From Streptomyces sp. NBC_00663 (GTDB lineage Bacteria; Actinomycetota; Actinomycetes; Streptomycetales; Streptomycetaceae), in the NCBI RefSeq assembly GCF_036226885.1, contig NZ_CP109027.1, forward strand, positions 1,364,001 to 1,428,000: a DNA stretch of 64,000 bases. Direction: 5' to 3'. Below the pieces are notes generated by a model, which had not been told where the DNA came from, ran no database searches, and saw only the letters and a list, made by a program, of their open reading frames with translations. Shown here piece after piece: positions 22,747 to 31,447 of the stretch (positions are counted from its first letter, which is position 1; every line of letters starts with the position of its first letter). The position numbers and the translations under genes were made by a program.

Positions 22747-24042
22747 ATGCGCCACGCCGCACCCGGCACCCGTACGCTCCGACAGGCCACCGGCGCCCTC
22801 GGCGCCGTCGCACTGATGGCCCTGGGTGCCTCGCCCGCAGTCGCCGCCGACTCCACGCCCGAGCCCCAACTGGTGCTGGGCGAGATGGCGTCCACGGTCG
22901 ACGGTCTGAAGCCGGGCAGCACCTACGACGTCCCGGTCAGCTTCACCAACACCGGTACCGAGGCGCTCGACAAGGTCTACGTGCAGTACTCCGTCACCCA
23001 CGGCCTGAGCCACACCGAACTGCCCTCCAACTGCGGCCTCTACGACGTCGGTTCCTACGACGAGATACCCGACGAGTCCTACGCGATCTGCGCGTTCGAC
23101 CAGACCGTCGAGCCCGGTGTCGTCTACGCCCCCGAGAAGGCCCTGACGCTGAACGTGCTCGGCCACGCGCTGCACGACGAACTCCGCGTCGTGGTCGACA
23201 CCGACGGCTCGCTCCCCGGCGACAGCGGCGGGCAGCCGGTGCCCGGTACCGGTCCCGCCGTGAAGCTCGTCGAGCGGCCCGACGCGACCCCGGCCGCCCC
23301 GGGCAGCGGCGAACACGAGGGCTGGGACGACGCCAACATCTCCGTGAACGCGGTGAATACCGCCGACCTCCAGGTGTCCGGCTCGGACCTCAGCGGCGAG
23401 GTCGGCGACACCGTGCCGCTGGACGTGAAGCTCACCAACGCCGGCCCCGGCTGGGTCCTCGGCAAGCTGGACACCTCGGTCACCAAGGTCCGCGTCACGA
23501 TCCCGGCGGGTACGACCGTCACCAAGAACCCCTGCACCAAGGTCGCCACCGGGGTCTACGAGTGCGGCACCGCCCAGCGCTGGCTCAACGAGGGCTCTGT
23601 GGAGACCCGTTCCTTCAAGCTGCGGATCGACAAGGCGGTCACGGGCGCCAAGGCCACCCTCAAGCTGACGGGACAGGCCCGGCCGTACGACAAGAACCCC
23701 GAGAACGACACCGCCCAGATCCCGCTCGACGTCACCGGCGGCTCGTCCGGCAACGGCGGCGGGTCGTCGAGCGGCTCCGGTGACGGCGGCTCCACGTCGT
23801 CCACGGGCGGCGACTCCGGGACCTCCACCGGCGGCTCCGGCTCCGGCTCCAGCGGCGGCTCGACCACGTCCGGCGGCTCCTCGGCCTCCGGCGCCTCCGG
23901 GTCCGTCACGACCGCCGACGGCGACCTGGCCAGCACCGGTTCCGGCGCGACGCTGCCCCTCGCGGGCGCGGCGGCAGCGGCGGTCGCCGTGGGCGCGGGC
24001 GCCGTCATCGTCGTACGGCGACGCAGGGCGGCCCAGCAGTAA
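22747..24042 (+). CDS. Secreted LAXTG-type sortase-anchored surface protein
   Basis: A 431-residue exported protein. An N-terminal signal peptide ends around SPAVAA (residues 29-34). The mature part contains two immunoglobulin-like or CARDB-like beta domains (VPVSFTNTGTEALDKVYV near 60 and VPLDVKLTNAGPGWVLG near 225). Then follow a Gly/Ser/Thr-rich linker (about 335-390), the sorting motif LASTG near 397, a hydrophobic helix, and the basic tail VVRRRRAAQQ. This is the complete cell-wall sorting pattern recognised by class E sortases in Streptomyces (LAxTG). The beta domains carry cysteines spaced for disulfides. The binding partner is unknown. It lies beside the polysaccharide locus but has no copy of the 29-bp operator. 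A strong hairpin terminator follows. Confidence 0.85.
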   Translation: MRHAAPGTRTLRQATGALGAVALMALGASPAVAADSTPEPQLVLGEMASTVDGLKPGSTYDVPVSFTNTGTEALDKVYVQYSVTHGLSHTELPSNCGLYDVGSYDEIPDESYAICAFDQTVEPGVVYAPEKALTLNVLGHALHDELRVVVDTDGSLPGDSGGQPVPGTGPAVKLVERPDATPAAPGSGEHEGWDDANISVNAVNTADLQVSGSDLSGEVGDTVPLDVKLTNAGPGWVLGKLDTSVTKVRVTIPAGTTVTKNPCTKVATGVYECGTAQRWLNEGSVETRSFKLRIDKAVTGAKATLKLTGQARPYDKNPENDTAQIPLDVTGGSSGNGGGSSSGSGDGGSTSSTGGDSGTSTGGSGSGSSGGSTTSGGSSASGASGSVTTADGDLASTGSGATLPLAGAAAAAVAVGAGAVIVVRRRRAAQQ

Positions 24043-24061
24043 CCTCCACCAGCCCGAAAGA

Positions 24062-24091
24062 GAGGGAGCCCCCCCCCGCAGGGGCTCCCTC
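24062..24091 (+). terminator. Rho-independent-like hairpin after surface protein gene
   Basis: An 11-bp perfect stem (GAGGGAGCCCC and GGGGCTCCCTC) with an 8-base loop begins 19 bases after the stop. There is no T-run, as is common in Streptomyces. It lies between convergent genes. The following 90 bases hold two copies of TCCCGCGGGGCTCCCC-like sequence that may form further hairpins. Confidence 0.7.
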
Positions 24092-24185
24092 AGCGGCCTC
24101 CCACAGCCCTCCCCCAGCGACCCGCGGGGCTCCCCCTCAGCAGCCTCCCGCGGGGCTCCCCAGCGACCTCCCGCAGCGCCCCCCA

Positions 24186-25076
24186 TCAACCCCCCGCCCG
24201 CACCGCCCCCACACTCGCGACCACCACCAACCCGATCGCCCCGCACTGCGGCAGCGACAACCCCTGGCCCAGCACCAGCCAGCCCGCCGTCGCCGCGAGC
24301 GCCGGCGCCAGGCTCATCAAGACCGCGAAGGTCGCCGCGGACAGTCGGCGCAGGGCGAGCAGTTCGAGGGTGTACGGCACTCCGGAGCTCAGCACCGCGA
24401 TGGCGAGGCCGAGGCCCAGCACGCCCGGCTCCAGCAGTGCCGCTCCCGACGCGGCGACCCCGAGCGGCAGGCTGACGAGCGCGGCGACGCACATCGCGAT
24501 CGCAAGACCGTCCAGACGCGGAAAGCGGGCGCCCGCACGGGCGTTGAGCAGGATGTACGCCGCCCACATCGCCCCGGCGCCCAGCGCGAAGGCCACTCCG
24601 CCGGCGTCGAGGCTCCCCAGGTCGCCGCCGCTCAGCAGACAGACCCCGGCGAGCGCGAGCGCGGCCCAGAGGAAGCTCGCCGCGCGCCGCAAGACCAGCA
24701 CCGACAGCAGGAGCGGGCCGAGGACCTCCAGGGTGACGGCCGCGCCCAGCGGGATGCGGGCGATGGCCTGGTAGAAGAGCAGGTTCATGCCGCCGAGGGC
24801 CAGGCCGAAGCCGGTGACGACGGCCCAGTCGGTGCGGGCGTGGCCGCGCAGCCGGGGCCGGGTGACGGCGAGGAGCAGCAGCGCGGCGAAGGCGATCCGC
24901 AGACCGACCGTGCCGAGCGCCCCGGCGCGCGGGAACAGCAGCGCGGCGCAGGCCGATCCGAACTGCACGGACACCGCGCCGGAGAGCACGAGGCCGACGC
25001 CGCCGAGACTTCCGCGCCCCGCCGGGTGCCGTACGAGCGTGGGCGAGCTGGTCACCGTAGAGGTCATGGCGTTCAC
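24186..25076 (-). CDS. EamA/DMT family exporter (RhtA-like)
   Basis: A 296-residue membrane protein with ten predicted helices in two repeats of five, the EamA arrangement. Characteristic segments are FYQAIARIPLGAAVTLEVLGPLL near residue 105 (split by a helix break) and the second-repeat SLAPALAATAGWLVLGQ near 255. This resembles RhtA-type exporters of threonine and homoserine and related metabolite exporters. It is divergent from a LysR gene 60 bp away, the standard arrangement of an exporter with its activator. The first ATG is used; a second ATG three codons later is equally possible. The natural substrate cannot be read from the sequence. Confidence 0.85.
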   Translation of the reverse strand: MNAMTSTVTSSPTLVRHPAGRGSLGGVGLVLSGAVSVQFGSACAALLFPRAGALGTVGLRIAFAALLLLAVTRPRLRGHARTDWAVVTGFGLALGGMNLLFYQAIARIPLGAAVTLEVLGPLLLSVLVLRRAASFLWAALALAGVCLLSGGDLGSLDAGGVAFALGAGAMWAAYILLNARAGARFPRLDGLAIAMCVAALVSLPLGVAASGAALLEPGVLGLGLAIAVLSSGVPYTLELLALRRLSAATFAVLMSLAPALAATAGWLVLGQGLSLPQCGAIGLVVVASVGAVRAGG

Positions 25077-25136
25077 GCTAGGCAGCCGGCCGCTCCCCGT
25101 GAAATGCCGATTTCCCTGCGGTTATGCTCTGGAAGC

Positions 25137-26000
25137 ATGACCGTGGAACTGCGCCACCTGCGGGCCTTCCTCGTCATCGCCGAGGAGGGCAACATCACCC
25201 GTGCCGCCTCCCTGCTCCATGTGAGTCAGCCCGCGTTGTCGCGCACGCTGCGCCGGCTGGAGGACCATCTGGGCGCCCGTCTCGTCGACCGGTCCACCCA
25301 TCATCTGGAGCTGACCACGCAGGGCCGGGTCTTCCGCGACAAGGCCGCCGCCGCACTGTCCGCCGTCGACACCGCCCTCGACCCGGGCGGGCTGCGGAGC
25401 TGGCCGCTCCGTCTCGGGCACCCCTGGGCGGCGCTCGGCGACCACACCGTCGCGCTGCTCCGCCGCTGGGACGAGACACACCCCGACACCCGGCTCGAAC
25501 TGCTCCGCGTCGACGACCGCACGGCGGGCCTCACGCAGGGCAGGGTCGACGCGGCCCTGCTGCGCGGTGCGGTCACCTCGCCCGGGCTCCGCACCGAGCT
25601 GCTGACCTGGGAGGAACGGGTCGTCGTCCTCCCGGCCGACAGCCCGCTGACGGACCTCCCCCGGGTCACCCTGGCCGACCTGGTCGACCGTCCGATCGCC
25701 GTCAATGTCGTGGCCGGTACGACGACGATGGACCTGTGGCCGCCGACCGCCCGCCCCTCCGCGACCATCGAGGTGACCAACACCGACGAGTGGCTCATGG
25801 CCATCGCGGCGGGGCGCGCCGTGGGTATCTCCACGACGGCCACCCCGAGCAACCACGCCCACCCGTCGTTGGTCTACCGCCCCCTCACGGACGCCCCGCC
25901 CGTCCCGCTCGTCCTCGCCTGGCGCGAGGGGGTCGGGCACCCGGCCATCCCGGACCTGGTCACGCTCGCTCATGAGGTCCTGGCCGCCCGACGGCCCTGA
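25137..26000 (+). CDS. LysR family transcriptional regulator
   Basis: A 287-residue regulator with an N-terminal winged helix (LRHLRAFLVIAEEGNITRAA, then SQPALSRTLRRLEDHLGARL) and a C-terminal periplasmic-binding-like effector domain beginning near residue 90. It is divergent from the EamA exporter gene and probably activates it when an effector accumulates. TATGCT (25123-25128), a good -10 element, ends eight bases before the ATG, and no ribosome site fits between them, so the mRNA may be leaderless. The gene ends 38 bp before a GH43-like gene on the same strand, which may be read in part from this promoter. Confidence 0.9.
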   Translation: MTVELRHLRAFLVIAEEGNITRAASLLHVSQPALSRTLRRLEDHLGARLVDRSTHHLELTTQGRVFRDKAAAALSAVDTALDPGGLRSWPLRLGHPWAALGDHTVALLRRWDETHPDTRLELLRVDDRTAGLTQGRVDAALLRGAVTSPGLRTELLTWEERVVVLPADSPLTDLPRVTLADLVDRPIAVNVVAGTTTMDLWPPTARPSATIEVTNTDEWLMAIAAGRAVGISTTATPSNHAHPSLVYRPLTDAPPVPLVLAWREGVGHPAIPDLVTLAHEVLAARRP

Positions 26001-26038
26001 CCTCACAGGTCACACCACACCGCCGTATCGTTCGGGGC

Positions 26039-27058
26039 GTGGTGGAGAAAGCACTGATGCGGCTGCCCGACATGCCGCTGCACGATCCGTTCGTCGTCGC
26101 CGACGAAGAGACCCGCACCTACTACCTCTACACCTCCAACGACCCGTCCGTGTCGCGTGTGGAGGGCACCGGCACGATGGTCTACCGCAGCCGCGACCTG
26201 CGGGACTGGACCCGTCCGGTGCCGGTCTTCCTGACCGCCGACCAGGAGAACATCTGGGCCACGGACGGCGGTTGGGCACCGGAGGTGCACAAGTGGGCGG
26301 GCAGGTACTACCTGTTCACCACCCTGCACGACGTAGGCCGGCCCCTGCCCGTTCCACCGTCCAACCAATGGGGCACCCCCTTCCAGCTCAGGAACCATCT
26401 GCGCGGCACCGTCACCGCCGTGTCCGACTCCCTGCTGGGCCCGTTCACCGTCGTCGACCCCGAACGCCCCACCCCTCCCCCGCAGTTGATGACCCTCGAC
26501 GGAACGCTCCACGTCGACCGGGAGGGGCAGCCCTGGATGGTCTACGCGCACGAGTGGTTGCAGACCATCGACGGCACCATGGAGGCGATCCGGCTGGCCC
26601 CGGACCTGACGCGGACTGTCGGCGACCCGGTGTTCCTCTTCAAGGCGTCCGACGCGCCCTGGCTGGGCGAGCAGATCCCGGCCGGCGTCCCGGCCCAGCT
26701 CCCGCCGTACATCACCGACGGCCCCCAGCTGTACCCCGCCCCGGACGGCTCGCTGCTCATGCTGTGGTCGACCTACGAGAAGAACACCGTCGGCCCGGAC
26801 GGCAACATCAGCGGCGGCTACGTCCAGACGTACGCCGTCTCCGAATCCGGCGACCTCGTGGGCCCTTGGCGTCAGCAGCGCCCGTTGGTCCGCGACGACA
26901 GCGGGCACGGCATGCTGTTCCGCACCTTCGAGGGCCGGTTGACGATGATCCTGCACCGGCCGTTCGAGAACGCCCGGGGCAAGCTGTACGAGATGGAGCT
27001 CGACGGCCATGAGCTGCGCGTGGTCCGCCAGTGCACGGAGCTCGACGGCGGCGGCTGA
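26039..27058 (+). CDS. GH43-like five-bladed beta-propeller glycosidase
   Basis: A 339-residue protein without signal peptide. Family 43 marks: the base aspartate in PLHDPFVVADEETRTYYLY near residues 13-31 (read as two pieces), WAPEVHKWAGRYYLF near 80, the pKa-modulating aspartate in LDGTLHVDREGQPWMV near 155, and the likely acid glutamate in YAHEW near 171. Late propeller segments are SGHGMLFRTFEGRL and MILHRPFE. These enzymes cleave arabinosides, xylosides or galactans. Being cytoplasmic, it would act on imported oligosaccharides. It converges with the LacI gene, four bases away. The start is one of two adjacent GTG codons; an ATG six codons later is also possible. Confidence 0.8.
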   Translation: MVEKALMRLPDMPLHDPFVVADEETRTYYLYTSNDPSVSRVEGTGTMVYRSRDLRDWTRPVPVFLTADQENIWATDGGWAPEVHKWAGRYYLFTTLHDVGRPLPVPPSNQWGTPFQLRNHLRGTVTAVSDSLLGPFTVVDPERPTPPPQLMTLDGTLHVDREGQPWMVYAHEWLQTIDGTMEAIRLAPDLTRTVGDPVFLFKASDAPWLGEQIPAGVPAQLPPYITDGPQLYPAPDGSLLMLWSTYEKNTVGPDGNISGGYVQTYAVSESGDLVGPWRQQRPLVRDDSGHGMLFRTFEGRLTMILHRPFENARGKLYEMELDGHELRVVRQCTELDGGG

Positions 27059-27062
27059 CCGG

Positions 27063-28064
27063 CTACGGTGGGGGCGGCGCCGTGCTGCCGCGCACCTCCA
27101 GGACGGGCGTGGCGAGTTCGACCTCGCGCGGCCGGTCCGGGTCCTCGATCCGGTCCAGGAGCCGCTGGGCCGCGCGCCGGCCCACGTCGCGGCCGGCGTT
27201 GTCCACCGTGGTCAGCCACAGGTGGCGCAGCCGGGACAGGTAGGTGTTGTCGTAGCCGACGAGCGACAGGTCCCGCGGTACCCGCAGCCCGCTCTCCTCG
27301 GCCGCGGACAGCGCCCCGACACAGGTCATGTCGTTGGCGGTGAAGATCGCGGTGGGCCGCCGCGGGCGGCTGAGCAGTCGTACGGCGGCCCGGTAGCCGC
27401 CCTCCTCGGTCAGGTCGCCCTGTTCCGTGACCGCCGTCCCGGCCAGCCCGTGCTCCCGCATCACCGCCTCGAAGCTGCGCCGGCGCAGCTCACCCACGGC
27501 CCCCTGGGCGGCGATGTGCGCGATGTGCCGGTGACCGAGCCCGATGAGATGCTCGGTGGCCAGTCGGGCGCCCTGTTCGTCGTCGTTGGCGACGACGTCC
27601 ACGCCCGGCAGCTCCGGTTCCCGGGCGCCCGCGACGACGGTCGGGACCTGTCCGGCGGCGGTGCGCAGGGCCTCGGGGTCCTGGAGGGTGCCGACCGCGA
27701 TCAGGCCGTCGACGCGCAGTTCGGTGAAGGTGCGGGTGAGGTCCTCGCCGAGGCGGCGGTTGAGGTGCCCGTCGGCGAGCAGCATGTGCAGGCCGCTGTC
27801 GTAGAGCCGGGAGTTGAGTCCGTCGAGGAGCTCCACGAACCAGGGGTTGCGCAGGTCGTTCAGGAGTACGCCGACCGTCCGGGTGCGGCGTTCGCTGAGG
27901 CTGCGGGCGGCGGCGTTGGGCCGGTAGCCGAGTTCCTCGACGGCGGCGAGTACGGCCGCGCGCTTCTCCGGACGTACGCCCTTGGAGCCCCGCAGCACCA
28001 GCGACACCAGCGACTTGGACACACCGGCGCGCTCGGCGACGTCACGGATGGTCGGGGTCCTCAT
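27063..28064 (-). CDS. LacI family transcriptional repressor
   Basis: A 333-residue repressor. The helix-turn-helix is TIRDVAERAGVSKSLVSLVL at residues 4-23, followed by the hinge region YRPNAAARSL, and a periplasmic-binding-type sugar domain with TAIFTANDMTCVGAL near 240 and LSLVGYDNTYLSRL near 265. The start was placed at the ATG just before the helix-turn-helix; upstream in-frame codons would run through an operator. Two identical 12-bp operators lie in the divergent region, one right at its own start and one before the oxidoreductase gene, so it probably represses itself and that gene. The inducer should be a sugar or inositol-like compound handled by the oxidoreductase. Confidence 0.92.
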   Translation of the reverse strand: MRTPTIRDVAERAGVSKSLVSLVLRGSKGVRPEKRAAVLAAVEELGYRPNAAARSLSERRTRTVGVLLNDLRNPWFVELLDGLNSRLYDSGLHMLLADGHLNRRLGEDLTRTFTELRVDGLIAVGTLQDPEALRTAAGQVPTVVAGAREPELPGVDVVANDDEQGARLATEHLIGLGHRHIAHIAAQGAVGELRRRSFEAVMREHGLAGTAVTEQGDLTEEGGYRAAVRLLSRPRRPTAIFTANDMTCVGALSAAEESGLRVPRDLSLVGYDNTYLSRLRHLWLTTVDNAGRDVGRRAAQRLLDRIEDPDRPREVELATPVLEVRGSTAPPPP

Positions 28065-28068
28065 CCCA

Positions 28069-28080
28069 TGGACCGTTCCA
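28069..28080 (-). promoter_or_regulatory. LacI operator copy 1
   Basis: TGGACCGTTCCA begins four bases upstream of the lacI start. Its reverse complement is identical to copy 2 at 28150-28161, and the centres are 81 bp apart. Binding here would block transcription of the repressor gene itself. Confidence 0.75.
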
Positions 28081-28149
28081 TACATGTTCCTCGCCCTGCA
28101 AGACCTTGACACCTGCTGTTGTCCGTCTCATCGTAGGCCATCAAGGCTT

Positions 28150-28161
28150 TGGAACGGTCCA
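28150..28161 (+). promoter_or_regulatory. LacI operator copy 2
   Basis: TGGAACGGTCCA, extended to TTGGAACGGTCCAA (28149-28162), has the centred CG typical of LacI-family operators. It lies 30 bp before the oxidoreductase start and is the exact reverse complement of copy 1. Confidence 0.78.
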
Positions 28162-28190
28162 AAGGCAGGGTCCGACGAAGGGCGGTCATC

Positions 28191-29342
28191 GTGGACAGGC
28201 TCGGCATCGCCGTGGTGGGTTTCGGCTGGATGGGGCGGGTGCACACCCAGGCCTACGCCCGGCTGCCGCACCACTTCCCGCAGCTGCCACTGCGGCCGGA
28301 ACTGGTGACGGTCGCCGACGAGGTGCCCGGCCGGGCCGAGCAGGCGGCTGAGCAGTACGGCTTCGGGTCCGCGACCCGGGACTGGCGCGAGGTGGCCGCC
28401 GATCCGCGCGTGCGGGCCGTGAGCATCACCGCCCCGAACTTCCTGCACCGTGAGATCGGCGTCGCGATGGCCGAGGCGGGCAAGCACATCTGGATCGAGA
28501 AGCCGGTCGGTCTGACCGCCCAGGACGCGGGCGCGGTCGCCGACGCGGTCACCAAGGCCGGTGTGCAGGGCACGGTCGGCTTCAACTACCGCAACGCCCC
28601 CGCCGTCCAGGCCGCCCGGGAACTGATCGCCGCCGGCGAGATCGGCACCGTCACCCATGTCCGCATCCGCCTCTTCAGCGACTACGCCGCCCATCCCGAG
28701 GGCGCCCTGACCTGGCGGTACGAGCTGGAGCGCGGCGGCAGCGGCGTCCTGGGCGACCTCGCCTCGCACGGCGTCGACCTCGCCCGCCATCTCCTCGGCG
28801 ACATCGAGTCGCTGACCGCCGACACCGCGATCTTCGTTCCCGAGCGCGCCCGCCCCACCGGTGCCACCGCGGGCCACACCCGCGCGACGGGCGGCGAACT
28901 GGGCCCGGTGGAGAACGACGACTACGTCAACTGTCTCCTGCGTTTCTCGTCCGGCGCCCGGGGCGTCCTGGAGGCCTGCCGGGTCTCGGTCGGCGAGCAG
29001 AACAACTACGGCTTCGAGATCCACGGCACGACGGGCGCGGTCTTCTGGGACTACCGGCGCATGGGCGAGCTGGGCGTCAGCCGCGGCACGGCCTACCAGG
29101 ACCAGCCCGTCAGCACGGTGTACGTCGGCCCGGGCGCGGGCGAGTTCGGCGCGTTCCAGCCGGGCTCGGCCAACACCATGGGCTACGACGACCTGAAGGT
29201 CATCGAGGCGTACGGGTTCCTCCGGTCGGTGGCCGAGGGGACGCCGTACGGCGCGACGCTCGACGACGCCGTGGCGAGCGCGGCGGCGCTGGACGCGATG
29301 AGCCGTTCCGCGGAGCGGCGGACATGGGTGGATCTCGCGTGA
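28191..29342 (+). CDS. Gfo/Idh/MocA family oxidoreductase
   Basis: A 383-residue NAD(P)-dependent dehydrogenase acting on sugars, inositols or their derivatives. The Rossmann motif is VVGFGWMGRVH near residue 8, the catalytic EKP lysine is in IWIEKPVGL near 103, and the C-terminal substrate domain has GGSGVLGDLASHGVDLARHL near 195-214, with the catalytic D/H pair. The GTG start has a GAAGGG ribosome site; the earlier in-frame TTG lies inside the LacI operator and is rejected. It is divergent from the LacI gene and controlled by the operator pair. The closest named relatives by appearance are inositol or UDP-sugar dehydrogenases, but the substrate is not determined. Confidence 0.9.
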   Translation: MDRLGIAVVGFGWMGRVHTQAYARLPHHFPQLPLRPELVTVADEVPGRAEQAAEQYGFGSATRDWREVAADPRVRAVSITAPNFLHREIGVAMAEAGKHIWIEKPVGLTAQDAGAVADAVTKAGVQGTVGFNYRNAPAVQAARELIAAGEIGTVTHVRIRLFSDYAAHPEGALTWRYELERGGSGVLGDLASHGVDLARHLLGDIESLTADTAIFVPERARPTGATAGHTRATGGELGPVENDDYVNCLLRFSSGARGVLEACRVSVGEQNNYGFEIHGTTGAVFWDYRRMGELGVSRGTAYQDQPVSTVYVGPGAGEFGAFQPGSANTMGYDDLKVIEAYGFLRSVAEGTPYGATLDDAVASAAALDAMSRSAERRTWVDLA

Positions 29343-29451
29343 GCGCGGGGAGTGAGGGGTGGGCTGTCGCGGTGGCCGCCGAGGTGGGTGCTCGTGGTAC
29401 CGCCGCCCCCCATGCCCTCGTCACTGACCTGGGAACGAAGTGACGGCACAA

Positions 29452-29488
29452 GAAAAGGCCCTCACAGGTTGTCGCCTGTGAAGGCCTC
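29452..29488 (-). terminator. Rho-independent terminator after tRNA-Pro
   Basis: A 13-bp stem with one mismatch (plus-strand arms 29456-29468 and 29476-29488) and a 7-base loop is followed on the minus strand by a T-rich stretch, CCTTTTCTTGTG. It starts ten bases after the tRNA 3' end and ends its transcript. Confidence 0.85.
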
Positions 29489-29497
29489 TCCGCACCG

Positions 29498-29571
<74 letters not shown>

Positions 29572-29633
29572 GTGTCCGTCTGACCTGGGGTTTCCCCCGG
29601 CCGAACGTGCAGGGAAACAATACCGCACTCGGG

Positions 29634-30962
29634 TCAGTGGTCGCGCACCCGTTTGTCGAGAGCCCCGGCGTCATCGGCGCGCACCAGGTTGCGTATCGGT
29701 GCTGTCGCGAGCAGGGCGCCGCAGACGACCAGGCTCATCACCCCGGCGACGAGAAGAACGTGGTCGGCGCCGAGGGCAGCGGCGGACGGGCCCGCGAGCG
29801 CCTGGCCGACCGGCATCAGCGCGAGGGAGCCCGCGACGTCGTAGGCGTGGATGCGGTTGAGGGCGTCGGGCGGGACCTGGGTCTGGATGCTGGTCGCCCA
29901 CATCACGCTCCAGAAGGCCATGCCGGTCCCGGCGACGGCGGCCCCGGCCATCATGGCGGGCACGCCGAGGCCCGCGCCGACGGCCGCCGGGAAGGCGCCG
30001 AAGCCGACCAGGGCGATCGATCCGGCGCGCAGCATCCGGCGGGGGCGCAGCCGCAGGGCGAGGAGTCCGCCGACGACGGTTCCGGCACCGAGGGCGGAGT
30101 TCACCAGGCCGTAGGCGCGCGGTCCGTGGTCCTGGACGACCTCGGTGGCGACCAGCGGGACGGTCGGGCCCGAGACGGCGATCATGTAGAGACCCCAGAT
30201 GGCGATCACGCCCCACAGCCAGCTGCGCGCTCTGAACTCCCGCCAGCCGGTGACCAGATCGGCCCGGAAGGTGCCGGCCCGGTGCGGTGTCGGCCCGTCG
30301 TCCGGGGCTCGCGGCGGCAGCCGGAGAAGTACCAGACACAGGGCACTGACCGCGTACATGGCGGCGTCCACGGCGAAGACGCCGCCCGCCGAGGCGAAGC
30401 CGACGAGCAGCCCGGCGCACACGGGTCCGGCGAGCTGGGCGCCCGCCTCGGCGATGCGTATCGCGCCGTTCGCGCCCTGGACGTCGGTGGCGAGCCGGGG
30501 GACGGTGCTGGCGACTCCGGGCTGGAACAGGGCGCCCGCCAGGCCGTTGACGAAGCCGATGACGCAGATCTGCCAGAGCACCACGTGCCCGGAGAAGAAG
30601 AGCGCGGCGGCGAGCGTCTGGGTGGCGAGGCGCACCAGGTCCGCGCCGATCATCACCTTGCGGGTGTCGAAGCGGTCGGCGACCACACCGCCGAACACCA
30701 CGAACCCGGCGAAGGAGGCGGCGGAGGCGGCCATCGCGAGGCCGACCGCGCCCGCTCCGTACCCGTGCTGGAGCAGGCCCGTGGCGAGGGCGACGGGGAG
30801 GATGGTGTGGCCGAGGGCGGCGACGGCGCGGGCGACGAAGAACAGGGCGAAGTCGCGGGACCAGACAGCGGGCGCCGGTGTCCCGCTGCGCGGACGGTCG
30901 GCGACGTCGTCGGCGGGTGCGCGATGCGCGTCCCTCCGCCCCTTCGACGACACCTCGGTCAT
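29634..30962 (-). CDS. MFS transporter (enterobactin-exporter/DHA3-like)
   Basis: A 442-residue major facilitator protein with twelve predicted helices. The conserved loop 2-3 motif is VVFGGVVADRFDTRKVMIGAD (in two pieces) near residues 91-110, and GWREFRARSWLWGV marks the central loop before the second half. The N-terminal 33 residues are hydrophilic. It resembles drug or siderophore exporters of the DHA3 type with no narrow specificity visible. It is transcribed away from the MmcQ gene and ends 62 bases before the tRNA gene. No regulator gene is directly attached, and no clear operator was found. Confidence 0.85.
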   Translation of the reverse strand: MTEVSSKGRRDAHRAPADDVADRPRSGTPAPAVWSRDFALFFVARAVAALGHTILPVALATGLLQHGYGAGAVGLAMAASAASFAGFVVFGGVVADRFDTRKVMIGADLVRLATQTLAAALFFSGHVVLWQICVIGFVNGLAGALFQPGVASTVPRLATDVQGANGAIRIAEAGAQLAGPVCAGLLVGFASAGGVFAVDAAMYAVSALCLVLLRLPPRAPDDGPTPHRAGTFRADLVTGWREFRARSWLWGVIAIWGLYMIAVSGPTVPLVATEVVQDHGPRAYGLVNSALGAGTVVGGLLALRLRPRRMLRAGSIALVGFGAFPAAVGAGLGVPAMMAGAAVAGTGMAFWSVMWATSIQTQVPPDALNRIHAYDVAGSLALMPVGQALAGPSAAALGADHVLLVAGVMSLVVCGALLATAPIRNLVRADDAGALDKRVRDH

Positions 30963-31057
30963 CCCTCACCCCGTCTCCCGAGCACCACCCCCGCCGGCGG
31001 CCACCTCCGCCACGCCGTCGGATCATGCCACGGGGCACTGACAGCCCCCGGGGAATT

Positions 31058-31417
31058 TCACTCCCCGACCGGCCGCCCCAACTCCGGGTAGCTGTCGAGG
31101 AGTCGGGGCGGTGCCGCCTGGCGCCAGGAGTCGGCCAGGATGTCCCGCAGTTCGTCCTCGTCCTCCAGGGCGGCGAGGCGGGCCCGCACCCAGGCGAACT
31201 GCGCCTCGTGGTCGGCGATCCAGAACTTCTCCGGCTCGGCCAGGACCAGTTCGTCCCGCTCCTCCGTCGGGCAGCGCACCGCGAGGGAGGTCTCCTCCTC
31301 GGGCAGGGTGGCGAACATCTTCCCCGCGACCCGGAACGTGGGCATGCTCCAGGCGATCTTCTCCGTCGTCTCCGGCAGGGACAGGGCGATACGGCGTACG
31401 TCTTCGGCATCCGGCAT
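31058..31417 (-). CDS. MmcQ/YjbR family protein
   Basis: A 119-residue small alpha/beta protein of the MmcQ/YjbR family (a CyaY-like fold proposed to bind DNA). It contains ALSLPETTEKIAWSMPTFRV near residues 11-30, KMFATLPEEE near 32, and the tail DILADSWRQAAPPRLLDSY typical of the family. The ATG at 31417 is preferred because the conserved fold begins there; the ORF can extend ten codons upstream. It follows the GNAT gene on the same strand with a gap of 30 bases, so it may be the last gene of the XRE-GNAT unit. Its biological role is not established for the family. Confidence 0.83.
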   Translation of the reverse strand: MPDAEDVRRIALSLPETTEKIAWSMPTFRVAGKMFATLPEEETSLAVRCPTEERDELVLAEPEKFWIADHEAQFAWVRARLAALEDEDELRDILADSWRQAAPPRLLDSYPELGRPVGE

Positions 31418-31447
31418 GGGACGCACCGTAGCGGCTGCCACTGACAA

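Noticed and set aside
24121..24180. Short direct repeats of a CCCGCGGGGCTCCCC-like sequence that at first suggested a CRISPR-like or attachment array.
   Set aside because: There are only two or three degenerate copies without regular spacers. They look like extra GC hairpins in a convergent terminator region.
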